Assembly: GCA_964412785.1 (NCBI GenBank)
Contig: CAYPQD010000007.1
Coordinates: 12,860 to 76,859, forward strand
Direction of reading: 5' to 3'
Length of the DNA stretch: 64,000 bases
From: UBA5336 sp964412785
GTDB taxonomy: Bacteria > Pseudomonadota > Alphaproteobacteria > Caulobacterales > Hyphomonadaceae
Shown: in pieces, positions 43,664-52,873 of the stretch
How positions within the stretch are numbered: position 1 is the stretch's first letter
Layout of the letters: every line of letters begins with the position of its first letter
Notes under the pieces: model-generated
What the model saw: only the letters and a program-made list of their open reading frames with translations
The model's database searches: none
What the model was told of the DNA's origin: nothing
Program-made: the position numbers and the translations under genes

Positions 43664-44218
43664 TTAAGAAACCGCGCCGCCGGGATCGCGCCGGTGAAGC
43701 GAGATCGTGTCGGTGTTGAGATCGAAGGTGCCGACAATATTGGTGTCGTTCTCATCGATCTTCATGCGGACCGCGTCGCGCAGCTCCTCCAGCGTCTCCT
43801 TCCGGTCATCGACGAGGTAGATCTGTTGGCCGTCAGAGGTGCCGATGCGCAGGCGGAAATAGGGTTTCACTGTCTGGATCTTCCGCCACATGCCCGCCGC
43901 AATAACCGAAAGCGCCAGGAAGGCCGCGCAGCAGAGCAGGCCGACAATCGCCGATGGCTGCGTGATCGCGGCGCCTGTCATGCCCCACCAGGCGAGCGCG
44001 AACATCGCCACCAGCAGGAACAGAGCACCGAAGGCGACATAGCTGCCCATGCCACGCCGGTTGCGAGGGGTGTCATAGGGTTTGAAGGAATGGGTCTCCA
44101 CGCCGAGGGTCGCGATCCCCTGAAATGTCACCGTGTCGTCGCCGAGCTGGATCGAATGCTCGAACACCCGCCCCCGGCGGGCGCCCTCCTCGTCCAGTGT
44201 CAGCCTTTCCATTGCCAT
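43664..44218 (-). CDS. Two-span membrane protein of unknown function (DUF6232-like layout)
   Basis: A 184-residue protein. The N-terminal ~65 residues form a soluble beta-type part (LGDDTVTFQGIATLGVETHSFKPYD), then two membrane helices (~72-92 and ~102-122), then a C-terminal strand-rich domain (KPYFRLRIGTSDGQQIYLVDDRKETLEELRDAV). This resembles DUF6232/PH-like membrane proteins, but I do not recognise a family with certainty. An ATG at 44218 or 44212 may be the start; the open frame extends back to 44296 without good signals. It lies downstream of rbfA and may be transcribed with it. Confidence 0.72.
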   Translation of the reverse strand: MAMERLTLDEEGARRGRVFEHSIQLGDDTVTFQGIATLGVETHSFKPYDTPRNRRGMGSYVAFGALFLLVAMFALAWWGMTGAAITQPSAIVGLLCCAAFLALSVIAAGMWRKIQTVKPYFRLRIGTSDGQQIYLVDDRKETLEELRDAVRMKIDENDTNIVGTFDLNTDTISLHRRDPGGAVS

Positions 44219-44296
44219 GGCATCCCCGCTTGGTACGTCCAGCACGCAGTGTCCCCCAGCGACACGGGAAGTCAAATGACAGTTCGGCGGCAGCAC

Positions 44297-44698
44297 CTAG
44301 TCGAGATCGCGGCGCACTTCCGGGCTGTCCAGCAGGCGGTCGATCCGCGCCCCCTCGTCATAGCTGTCATCGGCCACGAAACGCAGGTCGGGGGTGAACT
44401 TCATGTCGATCTCCCGGCCGAGCCGACCGCGCAGGAAGGCAGCGGCCCGGGTGAGCGCCGCAGCGAGCCGGGCCCGGCCCTCTGGCGTGTCATCACCCAG
44501 TGGCGAGCAGAACACGGTGGCATGCTTCAGGTCCGGTGAACAGCGCACCTCGCCGACAGTCACCGACACGCCCTGCAGGTCCGGGTCGCGCAAATTCTCC
44601 CGCGTCAGGATGTCGACCAGAGCGTGGCGGATCAGCTCGCCGGCGCGCAGCTGGCGCTGGCTCGGCGGGCGTGGTGGCTGCTGCGGGCGCCGGCTCAT
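44297..44698 (-). CDS. rbfA: Ribosome-binding factor A
   Basis: A 133-residue 30S maturation factor needed for 16S rRNA 5' processing and cold adaptation. The KH-type fold is visible: RQLRAGELIRHALVDIL, VSVTVGEVRCSPDLKHATVFCSPL, then FLRGRLGREIDMKFTPDLRFVADDSYDEGARIDRLL. The N-terminus is Pro/Arg/Gln-rich. The ATG at 44698 overlaps the stop of the preceding membrane-protein gene. In most relatives rbfA follows infB directly; here two unrelated genes stand between. Confidence 0.95.
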   Translation of the reverse strand: MSRRPQQPPRPPSQRQLRAGELIRHALVDILTRENLRDPDLQGVSVTVGEVRCSPDLKHATVFCSPLGDDTPEGRARLAAALTRAAAFLRGRLGREIDMKFTPDLRFVADDSYDEGARIDRLLDSPEVRRDLD

Positions 44699-45231
44699 CG
44701 CGCGGCCGCGCTGGCCCGCGCCTCGACCAGCTCCAGGAACTGCGCCCATGCGCCTTGGCTGTCGAACCAGGCAGACGGCACCACCGCTGCGGCCGCACCA
44801 TCGCAATGGATCACGGCGCGATGTCCCGTGCGCTCGATCCGATTGACACCGGCCCAGGCAACCCGGGTCTCGACGGCACCGCGCCGGATAACCAGCGCGT
44901 CGGGTCGCGCCTGCACCGCCATCTGCACCTGGCGCGCCGTCCGCTCGCGGATACGCTCGGCATCCGACCAGCGTACGAAGATCAGGTACCACGCACCGCC
45001 CGCCATCGCGGCGACGATCGACGACCACATCATGACCCAATCGGGCGTGAGAAGACCGGACTCGGCGAGTGCGCTGCGGGTCACGAGTGCCATGGCGGCA
45101 GAAATCGCTGGCGCCACGGCCCCCGCATAGTAGAGCGCGGTCGGCCCGACGGCGCCGTCTCGGGTGGCATTGACCAGCGCGGCAACATCGCGGCGGTCGA
45201 GCATGCCGGCAATCGCTGGCGTCTCAGCCAT
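44695..45231 (-). CDS. YcxB-like two-span membrane protein, unknown function
   Basis: A 178-residue protein. Two membrane helices (about 32-52 and 62-82) are followed by a soluble domain that looks like the YcxB C-terminal fold (VRWSDAERIRERTARQVQMAVQ, VETRVAWAGVNRIERT, AVVPSAWFDSQGAWAQFLELVE). It overlaps both its neighbours (eight bases with the gene before, four with rbfA), so it is firmly within the infB operon. Its plan resembles that of the protein at 43664-44218. No function is known. Confidence 0.72.
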   Translation of the reverse strand: MAETPAIAGMLDRRDVAALVNATRDGAVGPTALYYAGAVAPAISAAMALVTRSALAESGLLTPDWVMMWSSIVAAMAGGAWYLIFVRWSDAERIRERTARQVQMAVQARPDALVIRRGAVETRVAWAGVNRIERTGHRAVIHCDGAAAAVVPSAWFDSQGAWAQFLELVEARASAAAR

Positions 45232-45631
45232 GGGCGCCGACACAGGCAAGGAGGGTCGATCGGATGCGGCGGCTTTGCGGGCCCTCGGCATGGATCCGCC
45301 CGGCATCGGCGCGAATGGCATCGGCGTCATGGGTGCTCACAAGGTCCGGGTCGCGGACGGTCAGGCCGGCGAGCCCATGGGCCTCGAACAACGCCTCGCA
45401 GGCCTGCACCTGCTCCAGCCGCGCCCTCACTGACGCCATTTGCTCCATTCGTTCCGGCTGCAGGAGCTGCTGCGCAAACGCCTCCATGCCAGCCCGGTCC
45501 AAAGGCCTGACGCGCTCGGCTCCCCGGTGCCATAAGATACCGGCCAGCCCCGCAGCGGCGGCGCCGAGCGCCAGGGTCCAGAACCAATGACGAGACAGGG
45601 CAAGGCTCCCGGGAACACTCGGAGATGGCAA
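45224..45631 (-). CDS. Hypothetical single-span membrane protein
   Basis: A 135-residue protein that I do not recognise. One N-terminal membrane helix (~14-32, HWFWTLALGAAAAGLAGIL) is followed by an alpha-helical domain rich in Gln, Glu, Arg and Ala (MEAFAQQLLQPERMEQMASVRARLEQVQACEALFEA). Two cysteines lie far apart (QACEAL and LLACVGA), possibly a disulfide if the domain is periplasmic. It starts two bases after the infB stop and overlaps the next gene, so it is co-translated within the infB-rbfA operon. Confidence 0.72.
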   Translation of the reverse strand: MPSPSVPGSLALSRHWFWTLALGAAAAGLAGILWHRGAERVRPLDRAGMEAFAQQLLQPERMEQMASVRARLEQVQACEALFEAHGLAGLTVRDPDLVSTHDADAIRADAGRIHAEGPQSRRIRSTLLACVGAHG

Positions 45632-45633
45632 GG

Positions 45634-48180
45634 CTAGTCCAGCCGCCTTTCGATTTCCTCAACCTCGAAGCACTCGATGCGGTCGCCGGCGCGGATGTCC
45701 TCGTATTTCTCGAAGGCCATGCCGCATTCCATGCCGGACGTCACTTCCGCAACCTCGTCCTTGAAGCGCTTGAGGGTTTTCAGGTTACCCTCGTGAATGA
45801 CGACGTCGTCGCGCAGCAGGCGCACGCCGCAGCCACGCTTGACCACACCTTCGGTGACCCGGCAGCCGGCAACCTTGCCGACCTTGGTGATGTTGAAGAC
45901 CTCGAGGATTTCCGCATAGCCGATGAAGGTCTCGCGCTTCTCCGGCGCAAGCATGCCCGACAGCGTGTCCTTCACGTCATCGAGCAGGTTGTAGATCACC
46001 GAGTAATAGCGGATCTCCACCCCCTCGCGCTCGGCGAGGTCGCGCGCCTGCTTGTTGGCCCGGACGTTGAACGCGAAGATCGGCGCACCTGACGCCTGCG
46101 CAAGCAGCACGTCGCTTTCCGAGATCCCGCCGACGGCGCCATGAATGACGCTGGCGCGCACTTCCTCTGTGGAGATCTTTTCCAGCGACTGGCTGATCGC
46201 CTCGACCGAACCCTGCACATCGCCCTTGACCACGATCGGCAGCTCGCGCGTCTCCGCCGAGCCATCCTTCAGCTTGCTGAGCAGCTGGTCGAGGGAAGCG
46301 CGGGCCGCAACGCTCGCCTTGCCGGCAACCTGGCGTTTCTGACGGACGCGGTACTCGGTGATCTCGCGGGCCCGGGCCTCGCTGTCGACCACGTTGAACG
46401 GCTCGCCCGGATCGGGCGCCCCGCCAAGGCCGAGCACTTCCACAGGGACCGCCGGACCCGCCGTCTCGAGCTGCTGGCCCCGTTCATTGACGAGAGCGCG
46501 CACCTTGCCCCACTGGGTGCCCGCCACCACGATATCGCCGCGCTTCAGGGTTCCGCGCTTGACGAGGACCGTTGCCACCGGGCCGCGGCCGCGGTCGAGC
46601 TGGCTCTCCACGACAAGGCCATCGGCAACCCGATCCGGGTTGGCCTTAAGCTCCAGGACGTCGGCCTGCAGGGTGATCGCCTCTGTCAGCTCCTCAAGAC
46701 CTGTCCGCTTGAGCGCCGAGACCGGCAGCGCCTGGACCTCGCCGCCCATGGCTTCCACCTGGATGTCATGCTGCAGCAGCTCGGTCAGCACCTTGTCCGG
46801 CTTGGCATCGGGCTTGTCGATCTTGTTGACGGCAACGATGATCGGCACGCGCGCAGCCTTGGCGTGGCTGATCGCCTCGACGGTCTGCGGCATCACCCCG
46901 TCATCGGCGGCCACCACCAGGATGACGATGTCGGTAACGTTGGCACCGCGCGCCCGCATGGCCGAGAATGCCGCGTGGCCCGGCGTATCGAGGAAGGTGA
47001 TCTTCTCGCCGGAGCCCAGCTGCACCTGGTAGGCGCCGATATGCTGGGTGATCCCGCCGGCTTCGCCGGACACCACATCGCTCGCACGCAGGGCGTCGAG
47101 CAGGGAGGTCTTGCCGTGGTCGACATGCCCCATCACGGTCACGACCGGCGGACGCGGCTTCAGGTCCTGCGGCGCGTCCTCCTCACCCTCGAGGCCGATT
47201 TCGACGTCGGACTCCGCGACACGCTTGACCGTGTGTCCGAATTCCTCGGCGATCAGTTCGGCAGTATCGGCATCAATGATGTCGTTGCCGCGCAGCAGCT
47301 CGCCCTGCTGCATCATGAACTTGATAACGTCGGCGACGCGCTCGTTCATTCGTTGGGCAAAATCCTGGAGCGTGATCGTCTCAGGCAGTCTGACATCCCG
47401 CGAGACCTTGTCACGATTGTCGCCGCCGCTTCCGGTACGGCGCTCGCGCTCGCGCTCCCGCGCGCGGCGCACCGAGGCCAGCGAACGCTGGCGGTCGCCA
47501 TCATCACCCAGCGCCGATGCAATGGTCAGCTTGCCGCGCCGGCGTTCGTTCGACCGCTGGCGCGCGGGAGCGACGCGCTCGCGCTCGTCCCGTTCCGCGC
47601 CGGTGCGGCGGCTTTTCACACGGCCTCCGGCCGCTTCCAGTTCGGCGGGGTCGGCCGGGGCGGCCTCGTCGGGCTTGGCGACAGGCTTCGCCCGGGCCGC
47701 CGGCTTGGGATCGGCCTTGGCCTTGACCTTGGCAGCCTCCTCCTCGGCCTTGCGGCGCACCTCCTCGGCCTTGCGGCGCGCCTCGGCCTCCTCGCGTTCC
47801 TTTTCTTCCAGGGCGCGCTTTTCCTGCTCGCCGCGCAGGCGGGCATGGGCCTGCGCGTCGGCCTTCTGTTCCGCCTCGCGCTTGGCTTCCTGTTCCCGGC
47901 GTTTCAGCAGCGCCGCATGGCGGGCCCGAAGCTCAGCCTCGGTAATGCCGAGCTTGCGGGCGGCTTCGGCGATCTTGGAGACGGGCTTGGCCTGTGCGCC
48001 GTTCTGGCCGCCGGAGCGTGCCCCGCCCTGCGCCCCGGCCGGCGCGCTGACGACGCGCTTCTTTTTCTTCTCGACCACGACCTGCTTTGAACGGCCATGG
48101 CTGAAGCTCTGCTTCACCGTGCCCGAACCGCGCGCCGGTCCCGTCGATTTGCGTCCGCCTCTGTCTTTCGTCTCGCTCAT
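45634..48180 (-). CDS. infB: Translation initiation factor IF-2
   Basis: GTPase that brings formyl-Met-tRNA to the ribosome; 848 residues. A long Lys/Arg/Glu/Ala-rich N-terminal region (~1-330) includes a predicted coiled coil (~105-190, EREEAEARRKAEEVRRKAEEE). The G domain carries GHVDHGKT, DTPGHAAF and NKIDKP, and beta-barrel domains follow to the C-terminal initiator-tRNA domain (GYAEILEVFNITKVGKVAGC...). The ATG at 48180 (MSETKDRGG) is preferred over an upstream in-frame start at 48216. It belongs to the rimP-nusA-ylxR-infB-rbfA operon. Confidence 0.97.
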   Translation of the reverse strand: MSETKDRGGRKSTGPARGSGTVKQSFSHGRSKQVVVEKKKKRVVSAPAGAQGGARSGGQNGAQAKPVSKIAEAARKLGITEAELRARHAALLKRREQEAKREAEQKADAQAHARLRGEQEKRALEEKEREEAEARRKAEEVRRKAEEEAAKVKAKADPKPAARAKPVAKPDEAAPADPAELEAAGGRVKSRRTGAERDERERVAPARQRSNERRRGKLTIASALGDDGDRQRSLASVRRARERERERRTGSGGDNRDKVSRDVRLPETITLQDFAQRMNERVADVIKFMMQQGELLRGNDIIDADTAELIAEEFGHTVKRVAESDVEIGLEGEEDAPQDLKPRPPVVTVMGHVDHGKTSLLDALRASDVVSGEAGGITQHIGAYQVQLGSGEKITFLDTPGHAAFSAMRARGANVTDIVILVVAADDGVMPQTVEAISHAKAARVPIIVAVNKIDKPDAKPDKVLTELLQHDIQVEAMGGEVQALPVSALKRTGLEELTEAITLQADVLELKANPDRVADGLVVESQLDRGRGPVATVLVKRGTLKRGDIVVAGTQWGKVRALVNERGQQLETAGPAVPVEVLGLGGAPDPGEPFNVVDSEARAREITEYRVRQKRQVAGKASVAARASLDQLLSKLKDGSAETRELPIVVKGDVQGSVEAISQSLEKISTEEVRASVIHGAVGGISESDVLLAQASGAPIFAFNVRANKQARDLAEREGVEIRYYSVIYNLLDDVKDTLSGMLAPEKRETFIGYAEILEVFNITKVGKVAGCRVTEGVVKRGCGVRLLRDDVVIHEGNLKTLKRFKDEVAEVTSGMECGMAFEKYEDIRAGDRIECFEVEEIERRLD

Positions 48181-48232
48181 GCGTTTCCAATACCAAACTT
48201 GTTCCGGCCGGCCCATCCTGACCGCGTCCGTG

Positions 48233-48898
48233 CTAGCGATCCCGTCCTGAGAACCAGTGATCCTCTGGGGCTGGCCTGAAACCGATCAATCGCCGGTAGG
48301 CGACTGCCCAAGCCTCGGCAAACGAGCCGACCTCAAGCAGCCCGTGTACCACAGAGGCACGGCCAAAGGCCATGCCCAATTCAGCGGCAGACAGGGCGCC
48401 TGAGACCCCTGATTCTCCATATAGCGCCCTCGCCAGCGAATACACCTTGTTGCGGCCATCCTCGCCGCCATCACTGGCTTCGAGAAGCCAGCCGGGCCGC
48501 CCCCTGCGCAGGGATGCGCGCACCTGGTCAAAGCCGAGCACCACCGAGCCGGCCTTCTTCGCCATGCCCAGCACGCCCTGGCAGCGCGCCAGAAGCAGCG
48601 CCTCGACCCGGTCGGCAAGGCCGTCCGGGACACTCACCCGGCACTTCAGGCCGCGGGCAAATGCCTGCGTCCGCACCGCCCGCTCCAGCGTCTCCCGTGC
48701 AGCACCGACCCAGACGCCGCGGCCCGGCAGGCGCGCGGCGATGTCAGGCACGACAATGCCATCGGGATCGGCGACAAAGCGGATCATCTCCGCCTGCGGC
48801 CGGCGCTCACGGCTCACCGCACACTGGCGGACCGGGCCGGTGGCCCGCCCGCTCAGGGCGTCGGCTGGACCGGCTGGCTCATTGGCGCGGCGCGGCAT
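48233..48898 (-). CDS. YlxR (DUF448)-L7Ae fusion RNA-binding protein
   Basis: A 221-residue protein. Residues ~20-90 form a YlxR/DUF448 domain (RQCAVSRERRPQAEMIRFVADPDG). Residues ~100-200 form an L7Ae/YlxQ-type domain (LLARCQGVLGMAKKAGSVVLGFDQV), an RNA kink-turn-binding fold. Bacilli have these as separate adjacent genes between nusA and infB; alphaproteobacteria have them fused, as here. The ATG at 48898 overlaps the nusA end by 20 bases. The RNA target is unknown. Confidence 0.9.
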   Translation of the reverse strand: MPRRANEPAGPADALSGRATGPVRQCAVSRERRPQAEMIRFVADPDGIVVPDIAARLPGRGVWVGAARETLERAVRTQAFARGLKCRVSVPDGLADRVEALLLARCQGVLGMAKKAGSVVLGFDQVRASLRRGRPGWLLEASDGGEDGRNKVYSLARALYGESGVSGALSAAELGMAFGRASVVHGLLEVGSFAEAWAVAYRRLIGFRPAPEDHWFSGRDR

Positions 48899-50693
48899 CG
48901 TCGCCGCCCTCCTCATCAAGATCGAGTTCCGCGGCGAGCGCCTCGAGGTCGAGCTCCGCCTCATCGTCGCCATTGCCGGAACCGACCGCCTCGCTGTCGC
49001 CATCCTCCTCCGCGACGCCTCCGCTGCCGAGTTCCCCGAGTGCCAGCAGCGCCTTTTCCTCCTCGGTCAGGTCCATTTCCTCGCTGAGCTGTTCGGCGGC
49101 CTGCTGCGCCTCCAGCTCGGCGAGCGCTTCCGGCTCGACCCAGCCGGCCTCGACGCGGGCTTTCATGATGAAAAGCTGGGCGTCATCCTTGCGCATCTCG
49201 CCCTTTTTGAGGATGCCATCCTGGAACACCGGCTTGCCGTCCGGACCGGGCTCGCGCCAGCCGGTGATGTCGTCCGGCACAAGGCCGGCCACGTCATCGA
49301 CCGTCTTGATCCCGTTCTCGCCGAACTTCACCGCAAAGGCCGGCGTCATGCTGTCCAGCGCCATCACCGCATCCTCGACGCCGAGCTCCCGGCGGCGGGC
49401 ATCCTGCTCCTCGGCGAGGCGCTCCAGGAATTCGCGGGCGCGCGCCTGGATTTCGGCGGCGACATCCTCGTCAAAGCCCTCGATCGCCAGGAAGTCATCG
49501 GGTGCGACATAGGCGATTTCCTCGACCGTCTCGAACCCTTCCGACGCCAGCAGCTGCGCCAGTGTCTCATCGGCATCGACGGCCTGCATGAAAAGCTCGG
49601 TCCGGGCCTGGAATTCCTTCTGGTAGCGCTCTGAGTCCGCCGTCTCGGTGATCAGGTCGATCTGCCAGCCGGTGAGCTGCGAGGCGAGGCGGACGTTCTG
49701 CCCACGGCGGCCGATCGCCAGCGGGAACTGGTCGTCGGCAACCACCACTTCGACGCGCTTCTCATCCTCGTCCAGCACCACCTTGGAGACTTCCGCCGGC
49801 TGCAGGGCGTTGACGATGAAGGTCGCCTCGTCATGACTCCAGGGAATGATATCGATCTTCTCGCCGGACAATTCACCGACAACGGCCTGCACCCTGGCGC
49901 CACGCATACCGACACATGCGCCGACCGGGTCGATCGAGCTGTCATTGGATACCACGCCGATCTTTGCACGCGAGCCCGGGTCGCGCGCGCAGGCCCGGAT
50001 TTCGATCACGCCCTCATACACCTCCGGCACCTCCTGCGCAAACAGGCGCACCATGAAGTCCGGATGCGCCCGCGAGAGGAAAATCTGCGGCCCCTTCACC
50101 TCCCGGCTGACCTTGTAGAGATAGGTGCGGACGCGGTCGTTCGGCTGGAAGTTCTCCCTCGGGATCGCGTCGGTGCGGCGGATGATGGCTTCTGCCCGGC
50201 CGAGATCGACGACCACATTGCCATACTCGACCCGCTTGACGATGCCGTTGATGATCTCGCCGACCCGGTCCTTGAATTCCTCGTACTGGCGTTCGCGTTC
50301 GGCCTCGCGCACGCGCTGCATGATCACCTGCTTGGCGGTCTGCGCCGCAACCCGGCCGAAATCGAAGGGGGGCAGTTCCTCCGTGATCTCGTCGCCCGGC
50401 TCCAGCCCGGGATCGATCTTCTTCGCGTCACTAAGCCGGATCTCCGCACCCTCGTCCTCGAACGCGTCGTCCGTGACCACGGTCTGCACCCGCCACAGCG
50501 ACTGTTCGCCGGTGTCGACATCGATCCGCGCGCGAATGACATGCTCCTGACCATAGCGGGCCTTGGCGGCCTTCTCGATCGCCTCCTGCATCGCCTCGAT
50601 GACGATCGTGCGATCGATCGACTTCTCCTCGGCGACGGCCTTGGCAATCTGCAGGATTTCGAGCCGGTTGGCCGATACCCCTACTGTACTCAT
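48879..50693 (-). CDS. nusA: Transcription termination/antitermination factor NusA
   Basis: A 604-residue RNA-polymerase-associated factor. The order is N-terminal domain (RLEILQIAKAVAEEKSIDRTIVIEAMQEAIEKAAKARYG), S1 domain (~130-200), KH1 and KH2 (with IGVVSNDSSIDPVGACVGMRGARVQAVVGEL), then two C-terminal acidic repeat regions (~360-510). A very acidic tail ends it (LDLEALAAELDLDEEGGDD), typical of alphaproteobacteria. Its start overlaps the rimP stop as ATGA. Confidence 0.97.
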   Translation of the reverse strand: MSTVGVSANRLEILQIAKAVAEEKSIDRTIVIEAMQEAIEKAAKARYGQEHVIRARIDVDTGEQSLWRVQTVVTDDAFEDEGAEIRLSDAKKIDPGLEPGDEITEELPPFDFGRVAAQTAKQVIMQRVREAERERQYEEFKDRVGEIINGIVKRVEYGNVVVDLGRAEAIIRRTDAIPRENFQPNDRVRTYLYKVSREVKGPQIFLSRAHPDFMVRLFAQEVPEVYEGVIEIRACARDPGSRAKIGVVSNDSSIDPVGACVGMRGARVQAVVGELSGEKIDIIPWSHDEATFIVNALQPAEVSKVVLDEDEKRVEVVVADDQFPLAIGRRGQNVRLASQLTGWQIDLITETADSERYQKEFQARTELFMQAVDADETLAQLLASEGFETVEEIAYVAPDDFLAIEGFDEDVAAEIQARAREFLERLAEEQDARRRELGVEDAVMALDSMTPAFAVKFGENGIKTVDDVAGLVPDDITGWREPGPDGKPVFQDGILKKGEMRKDDAQLFIMKARVEAGWVEPEALAELEAQQAAEQLSEEMDLTEEEKALLALGELGSGGVAEEDGDSEAVGSGNGDDEAELDLEALAAELDLDEEGGDDAAPRQ

Positions 50694-51319
50694 CGATGTT
50701 CTCCGTGATCGTCGGTTTCGTCTGTCATGTCGGTATCATCGACGTCGAGGTCGTCGAGGTCGTCGACATCGAATCCCTCAAGCGCCGTCTCGCCCGGCTG
50801 CGGCGGCAGGCCACCGGCGGACCGTGCGGCCTCGATCAGCTGGTCGGTCAGGATCAGCGAGGCCTTGCTGAGCTCGTCGAGGGTGCAGACCAGTTCGCTC
50901 TCATCGTCGAGCCGCAGCCGGATAACGCCGCCATCCTCGCCGGTGATGACCCCCTGGAAGCGGCGGCGCCCGTCCAGCGGGCGGACCAGTTCCAGTTTCG
51001 CCGCATGGCCGGCCCAGCGCGCAAAATCGCCGGGCCGGGTCAGCGGCCGGTCGATTCCCGGTGTGGAGACCTCCAGCGTGAAGGCGTCGGAAATCGGGTC
51101 CTCGGCATCAAGCACGGTCGAGAACGCCCGGCTGAACGCCTCGCAATCCCCGATATCAGCAAGCGCACCACCCGCGCGCTCGATCATGACCTGCAATGTC
51201 GCACGCCGCCCCCCCATCAGCCGCACCCGCACGAGCGCAACGCCAAGCCCTTCCGCCAGCGGTGCGGCGAGGTCCTCGATGCGGCGTTCCTGCTCCGTCA
51301 GCGCGACGAGTGTGGGCAA
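50690..51319 (-). CDS. rimP: Ribosome maturation factor RimP
   Basis: A 209-residue factor for 30S assembly and the first gene of the operon. It has the usual two domains: the N-terminal alpha/beta part (LAAPLAEGLGVALVRVRLMGG, then DCEAFSRAFSTVLDAEDPI and LEVSTPGIDRPL) and a C-terminal SH3-like barrel (FQGVITGEDGGVIRLRLDDES). A highly acidic tail (DDLDDLDVDDTDMTDETDD) is an extension compared with E. coli RimP. The start codon is TTG. The upstream gap also contains the cold-shock gene terminator. Confidence 0.95.
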   Translation of the reverse strand: MPTLVALTEQERRIEDLAAPLAEGLGVALVRVRLMGGRRATLQVMIERAGGALADIGDCEAFSRAFSTVLDAEDPISDAFTLEVSTPGIDRPLTRPGDFARWAGHAAKLELVRPLDGRRRFQGVITGEDGGVIRLRLDDESELVCTLDELSKASLILTDQLIEAARSAGGLPPQPGETALEGFDVDDLDDLDVDDTDMTDETDDHGEHR

Positions 51320-51343
51320 GCGTCTCCCCTTGCGAGCTTAATG

Positions 51344-51377
51344 AAAAACGGCGGCCCCGTTGCCGGAACCGCCGCCG
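51344..51377 (-). terminator. Rho-independent terminator of the cold-shock gene
   Basis: On the minus strand, CGGCGGC ... GCCGCCG (51377-51371 with 51355-51349) form a stem followed by TTTTT (51348-51344). It lies ~75 bases after the csp stop and just before the rimP start, insulating the two. Confidence 0.75.
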
Positions 51378-51453
51378 ATCAGATTTCGACTTGGGTTTGG
51401 TATAGGTCGCCCGGGACGGTCTGTCACCCCCCGAAAGCAACCCCGCGCGGTGT

Positions 51454-51663
51454 CTACAGGACCTTCAGCTCAACCGCCGACGTCTTGTTGCGGCGTGTAT
51501 CGGTGTGCAGCTCATAGCTGATTGCCTGGTCTTCGTTGAGGGTCTGCAGGCCGGACCGCTCGACGGCGGAAATGTGGACAAACACGTCCGCACCGCCCTC
51601 ATCCGGCTTGATGAACCCATAGCCCTTGGTCGCGTTGAACCATTTGACTTTGCCCGTCGCCAT
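51454..51663 (-). CDS. Cold-shock domain protein (CspA family)
   Basis: A 69-residue single OB-fold RNA chaperone. RNP1 (KGYGFI) and RNP2 (VFVHI) are both present, and the opening MATGKVKWFNATKGYGFI is canonical. The ATG at 51663 has AAGGAG upstream. The ~180 bases before it look like a leader with no other gene; long leaders of csp genes often act as RNA thermometers, though none is demonstrated here. An intrinsic terminator follows. Confidence 0.96.
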   Translation of the reverse strand: MATGKVKWFNATKGYGFIKPDEGGADVFVHISAVERSGLQTLNEDQAISYELHTDTRRNKTSAVELKVL

Positions 51664-51939
51664 TGCTGGCTCCTTCTGAATGCGTGGGGACCCCAACCAT
51701 TCCGTCCCCTGGGTCGTCTACGGGCAGTCTGTCGGGCGTCCTTGCCGGCGCCGGTAGTCAAAGTGCCGTATTCGTAGGGCGATGTCGTGCATGGTTGGCC
51801 CGTTCCGTCAAGGACAAGCGGCAGGGGCGGTCAGGTCCAGTTGCATCAGTCTCCCGGCGGGAAGTTGATCGTCTGCACGACCTTGTCCAGTGACAGGCGA
51901 AACGGTTCCTCGGGGCTGGCGGGAGCAGCCGCGAACGCC

Positions 51940-52641
51940 TCAGGACCCGGTCCGCAGATAGTCCAGGAACACCGGCGCGCAGTCGCCGAGCCGCTTGGCC
52001 TCATATCGGGTGGTGACGTGGTCCGCCGGCGGGAGGCGCCAGTCTCCGGCCTGCCCCGCCATCCACTCAAAGGCCGCCATGCCGGCCATGATGGCGACGA
52101 TCTCATCCACATAACCGGCGACATCGCTGGCGATCCTGAGGCGCCCGCCAGGCCGGATCACCCGCGCCAGCGCTCCGGCGAAATCGGGCTGGATGAGGCG
52201 GCGCTTGTGGTGGCGCGTCTTCGGCCACGGGTCGGGAAAGAGGATGAAGGCGCGCGCGATCGAGGCCGTTGCCAGCCAGTCGACGAGGTCGCGGCCATCG
52301 CCCCAGAGCAGCCGCACAGTCTCTAGCCCGTCCGCCTCGATCGCCGACAGCGACTTGACAATGCCGTCCCGGAACGGCTCGGCGCCAATCAGGCCAACAG
52401 TGCCGTTCCGGCGCGCCTGACCGATCAGGTGCTCGCCGCCGCCAAAGCCGATCTCCAGCCAGGTCTCCCGCGCGCCCGGGAACAGCGTCGCCGGGCTGAG
52501 CGCGCCCGGCGCAGCCTCCGGCACCGCGAGGCGCGGCAGGAGCGCGTCGAGCAGGCGCTGCTGGCGGGCCGACAGGGGGCGCATGCCGCGCCGCGCATAG
52601 GTCGCCAGGCGCTGTGGCCGCGGGGGATCGGTTTCAGTCAC
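51940..52641 (-). CDS. trmB: tRNA (guanine-N7-)-methyltransferase
   Basis: Methylates G46 of tRNA using SAM; 233 residues. The SAM-binding strand LEIGFGGGEHL, followed by FRDGIVKSLSAIE, and the diagnostic FPDPWPKTRHHKRRL are all present. The start is uncertain. GTG at 52641 (VTETDPPRPQRL) gives a normal N-terminus, and upstream open frame to 52758 looks non-coding. In relatives trmB follows metK directly; here four glycosylation-type genes stand between. The region 51664-51939 after it holds no gene that I can support. Confidence 0.92.
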   Translation of the reverse strand: MTETDPPRPQRLATYARRGMRPLSARQQRLLDALLPRLAVPEAAPGALSPATLFPGARETWLEIGFGGGEHLIGQARRNGTVGLIGAEPFRDGIVKSLSAIEADGLETVRLLWGDGRDLVDWLATASIARAFILFPDPWPKTRHHKRRLIQPDFAGALARVIRPGGRLRIASDVAGYVDEIVAIMAGMAAFEWMAGQAGDWRLPPADHVTTRYEAKRLGDCAPVFLDYLRTGS

Positions 52642-52873
52642 GCCGAGGCGCTTAGCGCGGTCCGCAGCCTGGCGTCCAGAATCCGGGGTGAACGCATGAC
52701 CTCGACGCCAACCGGGGCGGCCATCGCCCGGAAGCGCTCCAGAACACGTTCGGAGCAAATGGAACCGTTCACGACCGGATCATTGCGCCAGGCCCCGGCA
52801 CTGAAGCGACGGTCTGGAGCGAGCGGCGAGACTGGCGCTCAAGGGCGGTTGTCAAGCGAGGGCGGTTTCCGGC

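Noticed and set aside
46141..48090. A 649-codon plus-strand open frame opposite infB.
   Set aside because: The IF-2 G-domain motifs are on the minus strand; the plus-strand translation has no recognisable feature.
51846..51939. Minus-strand reading ending PEEPFRLSLDKVVQTINFPPGD after the trmB stop.
   Set aside because: The end looks protein-like, but there is no start codon or ribosome site, and the upstream part overlaps trmB out of frame. Too little to call a gene.
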